The position numbers were made by a program, and so were the translations under genes. A stretch of DNA of 64,000 nucleotides from Gammaproteobacteria bacterium (lineage in GTDB: Bacteria; Pseudomonadota; Gammaproteobacteria; Chromatiales; Chromatiaceae), in assembly GCA_020445335.1 (NCBI GenBank), contig JAGRGU010000005.1, positions 1 to 64,000 on the forward strand, written 5' to 3'. This document shows positions 29,378 through 39,692 of the stretch, piece after piece. Under the pieces are notes generated by a model that was given only the letters and a program-made list of their open reading frames with translations, was not told where the DNA came from and made no database searches. How positions within the stretch are numbered: the first letter of the stretch is position 1; every line of letters starts with the position of its first letter.

Positions 29378-30408
29378 GTCTCGCTTCCCTCTCCCAGGTG
29401 CACCGCCACCCCCCGCTCGATTCGTTGCAGGAGATTGCTACGCGCTGCCTTTCTGGCGACCCTGATCGCGTTCTCGAACGCCATTGCATCGGCTCCACCA
29501 TGGCTCTTGATGACGATGCCGCGCAGGCCGAGCAGACTGGCTCCGTTGTAGCTGCGCGGATCCACTCGCTTGCGGAAGCGGCGCAGTACCGGAAGCGCTA
29601 TTATCCCAGCCAATCGGGTCAGTAGATTCTGCTTGAACTCCGCACGTAGAAAATGAGCGATCATTTTTGCCACGCCCTCCGAACTCTTGAGCGCAACATT
29701 ACCGACGAAACCGTCGGTCACCACCACATCGGCGCCACCCTGGAAGATTCCGTCACCCTCCACATAGCCGATATAGTTCAGTGTGCTTTGAGATAACAGC
29801 AGGTGTGCGTTTTTAACCTGCTCGTTTCCCTTGATCTCCTCTTCACCGATATTGAGCAGCCCGATTTTAGGCAGGGTGTCAATATCCTCAACCGCGCTCA
29901 CCAGTTCGCTGCCCATTACGGCGAACTGGAAGAGGTGTTCACTTGTGCAGTCGACGTTGGCACCCAGGTCGAGCACCCAGGTACGACCCTCAATCGACGG
30001 AATGGCGGTTATGATGGCCGGGCGGTCCACTCGCGGCAGCATCTTAAGCACGAATCTGGCAGTTGCCATCAGTGCGCCGGTATTGCCGGCACTGACGCAG
30101 GCATCGGCCTCACCCGCCTTGACCAGATCTATCGCCACCCGCATCGAGGAGTCTTTCTTGCCACGCAGGGCTTTGGAGGGCAACTCATCCATCCCCACGA
30201 CCTGCGATGCATGATGAATGCGTAGTCTTCGCGGTGGGTTGGCGCCCAACTGCTGGGCCAGAATATCCTGCTGTCCCACCAGGATGATTTCGACATCCGG
30301 GTAGTCACGTACGAACTCCAGCGCGGCCGGCACCACCACGCTAACGCCGTGATCGCCGCCAAAAGCGTCCAGCGCAATTCTGGTCCTGCCACTCTCGCTC
30401 ACGGCCAT
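29374..30408 (-). CDS. plsX: Phosphate acyltransferase PlsX
   Basis: 344 residues with the PlsX signature blocks [48 protein letters not shown] and [17 protein letters not shown]. Converts acyl-ACP to acyl-phosphate for phospholipid synthesis. Standard place between rpmF and fabH. Confidence 0.97.
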   Translation of the reverse strand: MAVSESGRTRIALDAFGGDHGVSVVVPAALEFVRDYPDVEIILVGQQDILAQQLGANPPRRLRIHHASQVVGMDELPSKALRGKKDSSMRVAIDLVKAGEADACVSAGNTGALMATARFVLKMLPRVDRPAIITAIPSIEGRTWVLDLGANVDCTSEHLFQFAVMGSELVSAVEDIDTLPKIGLLNIGEEEIKGNEQVKNAHLLLSQSTLNYIGYVEGDGIFQGGADVVVTDGFVGNVALKSSEGVAKMIAHFLRAEFKQNLLTRLAGIIALPVLRRFRKRVDPRSYNGASLLGLRGIVIKSHGGADAMAFENAIRVARKAARSNLLQRIERGVAVHLGEGSET

Positions 30409-30502
30409 CGGCTATCGATCCGGCACAGAGGAACACCGTGGAGATCAGCAAAACGGATCTCTACGGTGTTGCGGTCCATGTAGGGGGGCACGAGTCGGAC
30501 TA

Positions 30503-30682
30503 TTACTCGTCTTTTCCTGCAACCACCTTGCGCCCACGATAGAAACCGTCCGGTGTTACGTGATGACGCAGGTGCGTCTCGCCGGAGGTGGGATCTATCG
30601 CCAGTTTGCTGGCGGAAAGGGCGTCGTGCGCACGACGCATGTTGCGTTTGGATGAGGACTTTCGGTTCTGTTGTACGGCCAT
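30503..30682 (-). CDS. rpmF: 50S ribosomal protein L32
   Basis: 59 residues. The N-terminus [20 protein letters not shown] is diagnostic of bacterial L32, followed by [20 protein letters not shown]. The zinc cysteines present in some L32 proteins are absent, as in many Proteobacteria. Sits between yceD and plsX, its conserved position. Confidence 0.97.
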   Translation of the reverse strand: MAVQQNRKSSSKRNMRRAHDALSASKLAIDPTSGETHLRHHVTPDGFYRGRKVVAGKDE

Positions 30683-30709
30683 GATGCCAGGCTCCCAAAT
30701 CTATAAAAA

Positions 30710-31243
30710 TCAGTTTTCTCTTTCTGTCCGCAAGGCGGACAGCGCCGCGAACGGGTTCTCAGTTTTCGCCTCGTTCTCCGACTGCTCCGGTGGTGGGTCA
30801 CTGATACTGGCCAGATCAACCTCACAATCACTCTCTGCGTGCATCGGAACCTGAGGGATCGCCAGCAGCAGTTCGTCCTCGATGAGGTCGACGATGCTGA
30901 GACTTCCCGCTTCGGCGAAAACCGGATCGCAGGCTTCCGGTATCCGATCTGCTTCGGCCGCCGTCTCTATGACAGCCAACTGCGGCGAGGCGTCGACAAC
31001 GAGCGTCATCGCCTCAAGGCAGCGTTGACACTGGATCACCAAGTCCGCCCGCACCAGCCCATCGATCAATATCCGGCCGTTGTCATCTTTCGAGAAACGG
31101 AAATCAAACTCAACGTTGCCCGACCGCTGCAACAGCAGATCGGCAACCCGTTGCAACGCATCGAGTGGCACTTCTCCCGAGATGACCCCGCCCTGCCCGG
31201 CCAATCGCCAGGGATCCACCGAATGAGGTAAACGAGCCGACAT
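30710..31243 (-). CDS. yceD: YceD / DUF177 family, 23S rRNA accumulation protein
   Basis: 177 residues with the DUF177 core VIQCQRCLEAMTL and an acidic C-terminal half (DLIEDELLLAIPQVPMH). YceD homologues are needed for normal 23S rRNA accumulation and are almost always immediately upstream of rpmF, as here (27 bases). First gene of the fab cluster in the window. Confidence 0.92.
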   Translation of the reverse strand: MSARLPHSVDPWRLAGQGGVISGEVPLDALQRVADLLLQRSGNVEFDFRFSKDDNGRILIDGLVRADLVIQCQRCLEAMTLVVDASPQLAVIETAAEADRIPEACDPVFAEAGSLSIVDLIEDELLLAIPQVPMHAESDCEVDLASISDPPPEQSENEAKTENPFAALSALRTEREN

Positions 31244-31372
31244 AAGCAGACAATGATATTACGGCTTACAGCAGTTCGTCAAAACTAAAATAGGAGAGTG
31301 GATCCCATGCGCAGGAGCGAGATCGGCGCCGGGCACGGTGGCGATAAGCTCGGGTGCGGAATCCGACATCGC

Positions 31373-32506
31373 TCAACCGCCGACGACAGCCAGCAGCACC
31401 CCCGCGGCGACCGCTGAGCCAATGACACCCGCCACATTCGGTCCCATGGCGTGCATCAGCAGAAAGTTATGTTGATCCGCCTCGAGCCCGACCTTGTTGA
31501 CGACCCGCGCAGCCATCGGAACCGCTGAGACCCCGGCCGCCCCGATCAGCGGGTTGACCTTGCCACCGGAGACCCGGTGCATGATTTTCCCCATGATCAC
31601 GCCGGCCGCGGTACCCACGCAGAAAGCGAATGCACCGAGTGCCAGAATGCCGAGTGTGTCCAGGGAGAGGAACTTCTCAGCCGAGAGCTTCGAGCCAACC
31701 GCCAATCCAAGAAAAATAGTGACGATGTTGATGATCTCGTTCTGCGCCGCATTACTCAGACGCGCCACGACGCCCGCCTCGCGCAGCAGGTTGCCGAACA
31801 TCAACATGCCGATCAGCGGCGCCGCGGAGGGTAGGAACAGAATGCAGAGTATCAGCACCGTAAACGGAAAGAGTATCTTTTCGAGCTTGCTCACCGGGCG
31901 CAGCTGCGACATCACCACCCTGCGCTCCTTTTCGGTCGTCAGCAACTTCATGATCGGCGGCTGAATGATCGGCACCAGAGCCATATAGGAGTACGCGGAA
32001 ACCGCGATTGCCCCCAACAGATCGGGTGCCAGACGCGAGGCGAGGAAGATCGCCGTGGGGCCATCGGCGCCACCGATAATGGCGATCGCAGAAGCATCGG
32101 CAAGAGAGAAGTCGAAACCCGGAATACCGTTGAGCGCCAGCGCACCGATCAACGTCACGAAGATGCCGAACTGCGCCGCCGCGCCGAGAAACAGCGTCAT
32201 CGGCATTGCGATCAGTGCGCCGAAATCGGTCAGCGCGCCCACACCCATGAAAATCAGCAACGGAAAGACGCCGGTCTCCACTCCGACGTGGTAGACGTAA
32301 CCGAGCAAGCCGTCCGGGCCGGCGATACCGGCGACGGGAATATTGCTGAGTATCGCTCCGAAGCCGATCGGCAATAGCAAAAGGGGTTCGAACTTGCGGC
32401 GGATGGCCAGATAGATCAGCAACCCGCCGACCAGCATCATGAAAAACTGGCCGAGCTCCAGGTTGGCGATCCCCATCGATCGCCACAGCGCCTCAGTTCC
32501 GTTCAT
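31373..32506 (-). CDS. oadB: Na+-translocating decarboxylase subunit beta (OadB type)
   Basis: 377 residues, about nine to eleven membrane segments. Family stretches: [33 protein letters not shown] and [20 protein letters not shown], with the conserved Asp of the Na+ site in GGADGPT. Couples carboxybiotin decarboxylation to Na+ export. Four bases separate it from the oadA stop. Confidence 0.95.
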   Translation of the reverse strand: MNGTEALWRSMGIANLELGQFFMMLVGGLLIYLAIRRKFEPLLLLPIGFGAILSNIPVAGIAGPDGLLGYVYHVGVETGVFPLLIFMGVGALTDFGALIAMPMTLFLGAAAQFGIFVTLIGALALNGIPGFDFSLADASAIAIIGGADGPTAIFLASRLAPDLLGAIAVSAYSYMALVPIIQPPIMKLLTTEKERRVVMSQLRPVSKLEKILFPFTVLILCILFLPSAAPLIGMLMFGNLLREAGVVARLSNAAQNEIINIVTIFLGLAVGSKLSAEKFLSLDTLGILALGAFAFCVGTAAGVIMGKIMHRVSGGKVNPLIGAAGVSAVPMAARVVNKVGLEADQHNFLLMHAMGPNVAGVIGSAVAAGVLLAVVGG

Positions 32507-32510
32507 CCGC

Positions 32511-34292
32511 TCAGCCCAGCATCAGGAGAGGAGCGCCAACCTGTACCGCCTCGCCCTCTTTGACCAGAATCGACTGCACCGTACCGGCGTGTGTGGCGCG
32601 CACCTCCGTCTCCATCTTCATCGCTTCCATGATCATCACCACCTCACCGTCGGCAATTGCCTGGCCGGGTTTGACGTTGATCTTGAAGATGTTGCCCGCC
32701 AGCGGCGCGGGCAGTGGCTCTCCGGCGCTGGCGGCCGCCGGCGCGGCTGCAACCGGCGCCACGCTGGCCACCTGGCTTGCGGCCGAGACGGTGACATCGT
32801 AGGCCTTGCCGTTGACCGAAACGGTATAGGACTCGGTTCCCGCGGGGGCGACGCTCGCCGGCGCTGGGGCGGTCACTTCCGCTGCCTTGGTTTCGCTGCC
32901 CGGCGCCGGCTCGAAAACGCCGGGATTGTCGCGGTTCTGCAGAAACTTGAGGCCAACCTGCGGAAACAGCGCATAGGTAAGCACATCGTCGATCTCGGCT
33001 GCAGCGACCCTGATTCCCTTCTCCTGCACCAGACCGCGGAACTCGGCCGTCAACTGCTCGACCTCCGGCTTGAGCAGGTCGGCCGGACGGCAAGTGACCG
33101 GGGACTCTCCGTCCTTGAGTACATGGGCCTGCAACGCCTTGTCCACCGGTGCAGGCGAGGCGCCATACTCGCCCTTGAGAATGCCGATTGTCTCTTTCGC
33201 CATGCTCTTGTAACGCTCGCCTGTCAGTACATTGAGCACAGCCTGTGTGCCGACGATCTGCGAGGTCGGAGTGACCAGCGGAATCAGCCCCAGATCCTCG
33301 CGCACCCGGGGAATCTCTTCCAGTACCGCGTCGAGCTTGTCGCTGGCGCCCTGCTCGCGCAGCTGGTTCTCCATATTGGTCAGCATACCACCGGGAACCT
33401 GGGCCACCAGAATGCGCGAGTCGACCCCCTTGAGACCGCCTTCGAATTTGGCGTACTTCTTCCTCACTTCACGAAAATAGGCGGAGATCTCCTCCAGCAA
33501 TTGAAGGTTCAGTCCGGTGTCCCTGCCGGTTCCCTGAAGGATCGAGACCACCGATTCGGTCGCCGAATGGCCGTAGGTCATACTCATCGAGGAGATTGAG
33601 GTATCGACCCGGTCGATGCCGGCCTCTGCCACCTTGACGATGGTCGCGGTGCTCAATCCGGTAGTCGCATGGGCATGAAGCGCCAGCGGCAGCCGTACCT
33701 CTTCTTTCAGACGGCTGACCAGCTCGAAGGCCGTATACGGTTTCAACAGACCCGCCATGTCCTTGATGCAGATGGAGTGGCACCCCATCTCCTCCAGTCG
33801 CTTGGCCATATCCAGCCAATACTGCAGGTCGTGTACCGGACTGACAGTGTAGGAGAGTGTGCCCTGCGCGTGCTTCCCGACCTCGAGCGTGGCCTTGACT
33901 GCGGTCTCCAGATTGCGCACGTCATTCATGGCGTCGAAGATGCGAAACACATCCATTCCGTTGACTGCGGCTCGCTCCACGAATGCCCGTACCACATCAT
34001 CGGCGTAGTGCCGGTAACCGAGAATGTTCTGACCGCGAAAGAGCATCTGCATCGGCGTATTGGGCATCGCCGCCTTCAACCGCCGCAGCCGCTCCCAGGG
34101 ATCCTCCCCGAGAAAACGTATACACGAGTCGAACGTTGCCCCTCCCCAGGTCTCCAGCGACCAGAAGCCAACCTGGTCGAGTTTCGAGGCGATAGGCAAC
34201 ATGTCGTCGATGCGCATTCGGGTGGCGAACAGGGACTGGTGGGCATCGCGCAGCACCACATCTGTAATACCTAGGGGTTTGGAATCGCTCAT
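32511..34292 (-). CDS. oadA: Oxaloacetate decarboxylase subunit alpha (biotinylated)
   Basis: 593 residues. Carboxyltransferase TIM barrel with metal motif [18 protein letters not shown] (10-27) and [10 protein letters not shown]; a Pro/Ala-rich linker (about 455-515); and a C-terminal biotinyl domain with the modified lysine K559 in [10 protein letters not shown]. Transfers the oxaloacetate carboxyl to biotin. Order oadG-oadA-oadB matches known Na+ pumps. A methylmalonyl- or pyruvate-carboxylase role is less likely because OadB/OadG are adjacent. Confidence 0.95.
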   Translation of the reverse strand: MSDSKPLGITDVVLRDAHQSLFATRMRIDDMLPIASKLDQVGFWSLETWGGATFDSCIRFLGEDPWERLRRLKAAMPNTPMQMLFRGQNILGYRHYADDVVRAFVERAAVNGMDVFRIFDAMNDVRNLETAVKATLEVGKHAQGTLSYTVSPVHDLQYWLDMAKRLEEMGCHSICIKDMAGLLKPYTAFELVSRLKEEVRLPLALHAHATTGLSTATIVKVAEAGIDRVDTSISSMSMTYGHSATESVVSILQGTGRDTGLNLQLLEEISAYFREVRKKYAKFEGGLKGVDSRILVAQVPGGMLTNMENQLREQGASDKLDAVLEEIPRVREDLGLIPLVTPTSQIVGTQAVLNVLTGERYKSMAKETIGILKGEYGASPAPVDKALQAHVLKDGESPVTCRPADLLKPEVEQLTAEFRGLVQEKGIRVAAAEIDDVLTYALFPQVGLKFLQNRDNPGVFEPAPGSETKAAEVTAPAPASVAPAGTESYTVSVNGKAYDVTVSAASQVASVAPVAAAPAAASAGEPLPAPLAGNIFKINVKPGQAIADGEVVMIMEAMKMETEVRATHAGTVQSILVKEGEAVQVGAPLLMLG

Positions 34293-34381
34293 GTGTTTGT
34301 CTGGTCTGTCTGTTGATTGGGTTTATGCAGGTAAACGACTGCCTGATCGCGCCCCATGTCAACGGGGTCGCGACAGTAAAT

Positions 34382-34624
34382 TCATCGTTTGCTCGTTCTG
34401 TAGCGACTGATGGCCGCGGATATCACCGCGATCAACTCTTCACGCTCTTCCCCGGGAGCAGGACCGGAGCTGGTTTCGGATGCAGGCAGCTCAGGCTGCA
34501 GGCGCTCGGCGAGCTGCGACATCCCTTTCAGGGCCACCACCAGCACGGCAAGAAACACGAAAACGCTGCTCATGCCGATCAGCATCAGTTCGACGCCCTT
34601 CAGCAGAAGGTCGGTTAGCGGCAT
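34382..34624 (-). CDS. oadG: Oxaloacetate decarboxylase subunit gamma
   Basis: 80 residues, one membrane helix (LMLIGMSSVFVFLAVLVVAL) followed by a short soluble tail. In the family this subunit anchors the alpha subunit to beta and binds zinc at its C-terminus; here the histidines are few, so the zinc site is unclear. First gene of oadGAB. Spacer 34625-34915 (291 bases) on its upstream side shows no gene and must hold the divergent promoters for oadG and maf. Confidence 0.88.
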   Translation of the reverse strand: MPLTDLLLKGVELMLIGMSSVFVFLAVLVVALKGMSQLAERLQPELPASETSSGPAPGEEREELIAVISAAISRYRTSKR

Positions 34625-34915
34625 GGATTACTCCTGTGGATGACGCTCAATTCGCGTGGCTACCGGAACGTCATCGAACCGATCCGGACGGTGCATCACT
34701 ATCTACTGATAGACACTCGCGCTGTCAAGGTTAAAGCTGACAGGGATTTGCGCAAATCAATGATTTGGCTTGGTTATAGCCAATTTCTATGAGCGCGATT
34801 TGCCAGATCTATAGTTCGGCTCCCATTGCACGAGCGATGAGTTTACCCCACGCGCTTGTTAGCGATCGGCTTCCTGGCTAGAATCCAGCGCAACTCTGGG
34901 CCAGGCTCCGGCAAC

Positions 34916-35515
34916 ATGCAGCCTTCGAAACAAACCTCTTCTAAGCTGGTGCTCGCCTCCACTTCGCCATTTCGCGCCGCGCTGCTCGAGAAACTGGGTC
35001 TTGCCTTCTCAACCTCTGCCCCGCAGGTTGACGAATCTCCTCTGGCCGGCGAGTCTGCCCAGGATCTGGTTTGCAGACTATCACAGGCCAAGGCACGGGC
35101 GGTCGCCTCGCGTTTCCCTGCAGCGCTGATCATCGGTTCCGATCAGGTCGCCTGTATCGACGGTGGGATACTCGGCAAACCGCTAACTCGCGACAACGCA
35201 ATCGCACAGCTGCAACGGGCTTCGGGGCGCTCGGTTGATTTCTATACCGGACTTTCGCTGTTCAACGTCGCAAGCGGCAGAGTACAGACGCTGTGCGAAC
35301 CCTATCGGGTCCATTTCCGCACGCTGACGAACGGAGAGATCGAACGCTATCTGAATGTCGAGGAACCCTACAACTGCGCCGGCAGCTTCAAATCGGAAGG
35401 GCTCGGGATAGCGTTGTTCGAACGGCTCGAAGGTGATGACCCCAATGCGCTGATCGGTCTGCCGCTGATTCGCCTGGTACAGATGCTTGCGGTAGAGGGA
35501 GTGCGCGTCCCCTGA
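34916..35515 (+). CDS. Maf-family nucleotide pyrophosphatase (YceF-like)
   Basis: 199 residues from ATG 34916; the frame extends upstream only from a TTG. Signatures [51 protein letters not shown] and [20 protein letters not shown]-type C-terminal part match Maf/YceF, which in E. coli hydrolyses m7GTP. Housecleaning enzyme. In E. coli yceF neighbours yceD; here it is separated by oadGAB. Confidence 0.92.
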   Translation: MQPSKQTSSKLVLASTSPFRAALLEKLGLAFSTSAPQVDESPLAGESAQDLVCRLSQAKARAVASRFPAALIIGSDQVACIDGGILGKPLTRDNAIAQLQRASGRSVDFYTGLSLFNVASGRVQTLCEPYRVHFRTLTNGEIERYLNVEEPYNCAGSFKSEGLGIALFERLEGDDPNALIGLPLIRLVQMLAVEGVRVP

Positions 35516-35551
35516 TTGGATCGTCGCGCAAGCCACTACGGGCCTGAACAC

Positions 35552-36556
35552 CTACTCCGCGGGTGCCTGGATCGCCGGCCCGGGCGGTGCTTCCGTACTT
35601 GTACGAATCGCATCCAGCTTCTGCAGCACCGTGCGTGCGCGCTGAATTCGATCCTCAACCGCCTTGCGCTCCGGATCCAGTCTGAGCGCGGCCTCCCACA
35701 CGGCGACTGCGGCGCCGGTCTGCTGCGAACGGTAGAGACGATCGCCCAGTCGTGACAGCACTTCTGCCTGCTGTTGCAAGCGCTGCTGCAGATCGACCAG
35801 CTGGCTATGGGCCTCGAAGTTGTGCGGATCCTCCCGCAGCGCTTCATCCACTTTGGCCTTGGCTTCCACCAACGCACCCTGCTGACGCTCCTCCTCGGCC
35901 GCTGCCAGCAACTCCTCGACCCGCCCGGCGCGGATTCGTTGGGTTCGCTCGGCTGCTCTGCGCTTTGCGTTCTGCTCTATCGCCAGGATGCGCCGATTCA
36001 ACCCTTGCAGGATCTCTTCGTTCGCCGTATCGGGCTCGATCCGGTGGGCCATGCGCAGACAGCGCCGCGCGAGCCAGGGATTGACCTGTTCCAACTGTCT
36101 GACACAAACATTCAAATCGGCGATTTTACTCTCGAGATATGATCTCCAGATCAGAATTCTGGTTTTCAGCAGCTGGTTGCCGGGTGCTCCCTCCGCCAAC
36201 TGTTCCAGCAGTGGCAGTGAGTCCACCAGGCGACGTAGTTCGATCAGCAGCAGCTGGTTCTGCAGCATCAGACTCTGTTGATCCCATTCCAGGCGATAGG
36301 CCTGAATCTGCTGTGTGATTTCACTCTCGCCGGGAAAGCGATCACGGCCTGCCTCCAGCAGCGCCAGCGCATTTATCCAGTCGCCCCGGTCGTGTATCGC
36401 TTTCGCCTGCTGCTGCAACTGCTCCGACGACTCGACGGCGTCGAGCTGGGCCAGGATCGCTTTCGATGGCTGTGTGGAGATCGGCAGCATACTGCACCCC
36501 TGGAGCAACCCGAGAAGCAATGGCAACCATTTGAAATGGGTAATATCGACCTTCAT
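35552..36556 (-). CDS. Helical repeat (TPR-like) lipoprotein
   Basis: 334 residues with a lipobox LLGLLQGC (acylated Cys about 21), then a long, Gln/Leu-rich helical body with TPR-like stretches, for example RVEELLAAAEEERQQGALVE followed by AKAKVDEALREDPHNFEAHS and LYRSQQTGAAVAVWEAALRL. Anchored in the outer membrane or periplasmic face. Its start overlaps the cyclase stop by four bases, so it is translated with the cyclase and probably works with its periplasmic sensor part. No specific family name recognised. Confidence 0.78.
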   Translation of the reverse strand: MKVDITHFKWLPLLLGLLQGCSMLPISTQPSKAILAQLDAVESSEQLQQQAKAIHDRGDWINALALLEAGRDRFPGESEITQQIQAYRLEWDQQSLMLQNQLLLIELRRLVDSLPLLEQLAEGAPGNQLLKTRILIWRSYLESKIADLNVCVRQLEQVNPWLARRCLRMAHRIEPDTANEEILQGLNRRILAIEQNAKRRAAERTQRIRAGRVEELLAAAEEERQQGALVEAKAKVDEALREDPHNFEAHSQLVDLQQRLQQQAEVLSRLGDRLYRSQQTGAAVAVWEAALRLDPERKAVEDRIQRARTVLQKLDAIRTSTEAPPGPAIQAPAE

Positions 36557-37995
36557 GGCTTGATAAAAATGGCGTCCAGGCTCTCTTGTATCTGTGTATC
36601 ACCGCGAAACAGGCCGATGTCGACTTCATAGGGCTGCACCGGTGTGCTTCTGCCCCTCACTTTGAGGGGCCCACCGCGGCCGGGTTCCACGAACTCCCGC
36701 ATGCCGGGTTGCCGCGCCGATTCCTCCGTCAACAGCACCGCACCGGGTTGGGCCAGGCCGCAGATTCGCGACGCAACGTTGACCGTATCGCCGACCACCG
36801 TGTATTGCATTCTCTCATGGCTGCCAAGATTTCCCTCCAGCATCGCGCCGCTGTTGATCCCGATCCTGAAGAGCACGGGGTCGACCTTCTGCGCCACCCG
36901 CTGCTGGTTGATCCTCTCCGCCACCAGCTGGATCAACACCGCACAGGTGAGTGCATGGAACGCGTGGCGCTCATCGCGCTGCGGGACGCCGAAAACGATC
37001 ATGATGCAGTCGCCGATGAACTTGTCGACGGTCCCCTGACAGCTGTGTCCAGCAGCGGCGAAGTAGCGGAAGAAATCATTCAACAGCAGCGCTACCGCTT
37101 CGGGATCGAGCCGCTCGGAAAGCTCGGTGAAACCCACGATGTCACAGAACAGCACGCTACCCTCACTGCGTATACCACCGAATGCAGGGGTCACCTCACC
37201 GGATATCACTTTGGCCGCGTACTCGGGAGAGATGTATCTCGAAAGCGTGCTCTCCAACTGCTGCTTGACGACAATCTCATCAGCCATTCGGCCAAAGGCA
37301 TTGTAGATCCGACCGATCTCGTCGCCACGTCCGGGTGGCAGCGCCTGATAACTGTCACCCCGATCCATCGCCTCGCCGACAGCGACCAGTTGGCGTATTG
37401 GTCGACTGAAGCGGTAGGCGAGCGGAACCGCGAGCATTACGCCCACCAGGATCAGCCCCAGGGTGGTGAAAACCAGCGCCTTGAAAGTCCGTGCAAGCTC
37501 TCGCTCCAGCGGCTCCCGGTCGACCACCAGTTCGGCAAAACCAACCCGGGTATCCTGGAACAGGATCGGCTTACGATAGCTGATCGCCCCCCCATCCGCG
37601 CTGATCCAGCTCTCCGCCACGATTCCACCTGCCGTGACCCGGCTCTGCCTTGCCTCGTCGCGAGCGTTTCCGTCGAGCGGCTGAACGCCGGCGCTCACCA
37701 CCACCTCGCCCCTGTGGTTGAGTACCTGCATTCCCTTGATCAGGGGGTTTCGCTCCTGGCCGCTCACCAGCACCTGCAGCGACAACAGGTCGTCAGCCAT
37801 CAGCGGTTCGCTCGCGGCACGCGTGAACTGGTCAATGATCACTTCACCCAACAGATCGCTCTGCAGCTTGTAACTGCTCTGCTGCTGACCGATCAGAAAC
37901 CAACCCAGCAGTCCCATCGCGGCGGTCACCAGCGCCGAAATGGCTATCGACCAACGTATTGCCAGCGGAATCGAATATCGGTTCAAGCGCTTCAA
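36553..37995 (-). CDS. Membrane class III adenylate/guanylate cyclase with HAMP
   Basis: 480 residues. N-terminal membrane helix (about 13-35), a periplasmic domain, a second membrane helix (LGLILVGVMLAVPLAYRF), HAMP (about 195-250) and a class III catalytic domain. Metal aspartates lie in LFCDIVGFTELSERL and KFIGDCIMIVFGVPQ, with transition-state residues near GDTVNVASRICGLA. Produces cAMP or cGMP; which one is not certain from the sequence. Cotranscribed with the lipoprotein downstream. The 265-base gap 37996-38260 separates it from a divergent gene and shows no other gene. Confidence 0.9.
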   Translation of the reverse strand: MKRLNRYSIPLAIRWSIAISALVTAAMGLLGWFLIGQQQSSYKLQSDLLGEVIIDQFTRAASEPLMADDLLSLQVLVSGQERNPLIKGMQVLNHRGEVVVSAGVQPLDGNARDEARQSRVTAGGIVAESWISADGGAISYRKPILFQDTRVGFAELVVDREPLERELARTFKALVFTTLGLILVGVMLAVPLAYRFSRPIRQLVAVGEAMDRGDSYQALPPGRGDEIGRIYNAFGRMADEIVVKQQLESTLSRYISPEYAAKVISGEVTPAFGGIRSEGSVLFCDIVGFTELSERLDPEAVALLLNDFFRYFAAAGHSCQGTVDKFIGDCIMIVFGVPQRDERHAFHALTCAVLIQLVAERINQQRVAQKVDPVLFRIGINSGAMLEGNLGSHERMQYTVVGDTVNVASRICGLAQPGAVLLTEESARQPGMREFVEPGRGGPLKVRGRSTPVQPYEVDIGLFRGDTQIQESLDAIFIKP

Positions 37996-38260
37996 GGATT
38001 CTCCCTATGCCCAGCTGTCGTCAGAAGGCCCGCGCCCGGGTTCGAACGCGTTATCATAGCACCCATTGTCCGCTGTTCAGGATCGCCGTTCGCGCGCCTT
38101 GCCTGGTGGCGGAACACGCCAACGCCCACATCTCCGCGCCGCGGTTGCGCACGGCAGCGAAAGGGGGTAGTTTGCTAGCGGCGACCTGCCGCCACCCACG
38201 TTGCCGGAAACCGAGCCCTCCTCTGCCGATTACAAAATCACGTCGACCCGATATTTCGCC

Positions 38261-38824
38261 ATGAACGAAAAGATATTCATCAACGCGCAGGATCTCCTGA
38301 TCGACTCGTTTAGGCTGGGCCTGGAGATCTACCGGAGCGGTTTTCGTCCCGACTTCATTGTCGGCGTCTGGCGTGGGGGCACCCCCGTCGGGGTCGCCGT
38401 GCAGGAGATTCTCGACTGCCATGGCGTAAAGACCGATCACATCGCCATTCGCACGACCTCGTACACGGGCATAGGCAAACGTGACAAGGAGGTGCAGGTG
38501 CACGGGCTCAACTATCTGCTCGACAATGTCAATTGGGATGATTCGCTGCTGATCGTGGATGATGTCTTCGACTCCGGACTCAGCGTCAAGGCGATCATCG
38601 ATTCGCTGCATCGCAAGGCGCGGCGCAATACCCCCGGCGATATCCGCATCGCCACTCCCTGGTTCAAGCCCGGCAACAATCAGACGCAGATCGTGCCGGA
38701 CTACTACATTCACGAAACATCCCACTGGCTGGTATTTCCCCACGAACTGGACGGGCTTTCCCGGGAAGAGATGCTGAATTACAAGCCTGGACTGCGTCAG
38801 CTGATAGAGGAGTTCGGACTCTAG
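38261..38824 (+). CDS. Phosphoribosyltransferase (hypoxanthine/guanine-type)
   Basis: 187 residues from ATG 38261; a TTG at 38201 would add 20 residues. PRPP-binding loop LLIVDDVFDSGLSVKAI and upstream VGVWRGGTPVGVAV define a type I PRTase. The C-terminal part (TSHWLVFPHELDGLSREEML) resembles bacterial purine PRTases with a W(V)xFPWE-like hood. Likely salvages hypoxanthine or guanine, but substrate could be xanthine. A GGCCCT/AGGGCC hairpin (38837-38851) follows the stop. Confidence 0.85.
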   Translation: MNEKIFINAQDLLIDSFRLGLEIYRSGFRPDFIVGVWRGGTPVGVAVQEILDCHGVKTDHIAIRTTSYTGIGKRDKEVQVHGLNYLLDNVNWDDSLLIVDDVFDSGLSVKAIIDSLHRKARRNTPGDIRIATPWFKPGNNQTQIVPDYYIHETSHWLVFPHELDGLSREEMLNYKPGLRQLIEEFGL

Positions 38825-38836
38825 GACCTTTCGCCA

Positions 38837-38851
38837 GGCCCTGGCAGGGCC
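38837..38851 (+). terminator. Short hairpin after the phosphoribosyltransferase
   Basis: GGCCCT (38837-38842) and AGGGCC (38846-38851) around a three-base loop, 12 bases after the stop. No immediate T-run. Confidence 0.35.
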
Positions 38852-38984
38852 GAAGCCCGCCCGGACTTCAGATTTCTCTATCGCCTGCCGCTATCGGATC
38901 TGTTCCAATGCAGCGGCGATCCGCTACAGGTTTCACTGCTGCGATGCGATCTTCCGAACCACGTCTGACAAGCGGACCGATGCC

Positions 38985-39665
38985 ATGCCCAAAGAGAAAA
39001 CCGTCACCACCGATGGCATATTGCTGATGCTCTGCAGCTCCCTCTCGGAAGTGCTCGCTTCGGCGACCGCCAGCGGCATCAACTACTCGCCGATGGTACA
39101 AAAGATCAACAAGACCTGCCTGAAACCGGATATCGGCTGCTTCGTGCTCTTCGACGGAGGGTTTTCGGGTCTGGTGGTGATCAACTTCACCGCCGAGGCG
39201 GCATTGGAGATATACCAGAACTACATGATGAACATGGGTATGCCGAAGAGCGAGCTGGCAACCCGGCACACTTCGGACGAGGTAGGCAACGTGCTGGGCG
39301 AGCTCATGAATCAAATCGTCGGCGACTTCACCGGCCGCGTCGCCAAGGAACTGCTCACCTCTATCAGTCAGAACCAGCCGAAAATGCTGACGATCAACAA
39401 GGAGGTGGTGATATCGGTCAACACCAACCTCGACCGGCCCCAGGCGCGACGCGTCACCTTTCGCACCGCGCAGAACAATATCTTCTATCTGGAACTGGCC
39501 ATCGACAAGACCGAGTTCATCCAGCTGCACGCGTTCGAAAGTCAGGGTGATATCAATCCTGATGAGATTATCGACCAAGCGGCAAAGCCATCCCAGGCAC
39601 CTGGGAAAAAGCAGACCTCGTCCGACGATATTGATGAGGATCTGCTTAGAGAGTTGGGGCTTTAG
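38985..39665 (+). CDS. DUF3334 / CheX-like protein
   Basis: 226 residues. The middle (SDEVGNVLGELMNQIVGDFT) has the ExxN-type helix of CheX/CheC-fold phosphatases, followed by a beta-rich part (KEVVISVNTNL) and an acidic C-terminus (SSDDIDEDLLRELGL) ending like a docking peptide. Similar proteins are filed as DUF3334 in marine Gammaproteobacteria. A role in dephosphorylating a receiver protein is possible but not demonstrated. No chemotaxis genes are next to it. Confidence 0.75.
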   Translation: MPKEKTVTTDGILLMLCSSLSEVLASATASGINYSPMVQKINKTCLKPDIGCFVLFDGGFSGLVVINFTAEAALEIYQNYMMNMGMPKSELATRHTSDEVGNVLGELMNQIVGDFTGRVAKELLTSISQNQPKMLTINKEVVISVNTNLDRPQARRVTFRTAQNNIFYLELAIDKTEFIQLHAFESQGDINPDEIIDQAAKPSQAPGKKQTSSDDIDEDLLRELGL

Positions 39666-39692
39666 CCTGCACCACGGGTTCGAACACAGACC

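Noticed and set aside
31259-31369. 36-codon minus-strand frame (starts MSDSAPELIATVPGADLAP) just after oadB
   Set aside because: Composition is protein-like but the ribosome site is absent and nothing recognisable follows; too short to support.
36586-38178. 530-codon antisense frame opposite the cyclase
   Set aside because: Complement of a clear class III cyclase; low-complexity His/Gln-rich product.
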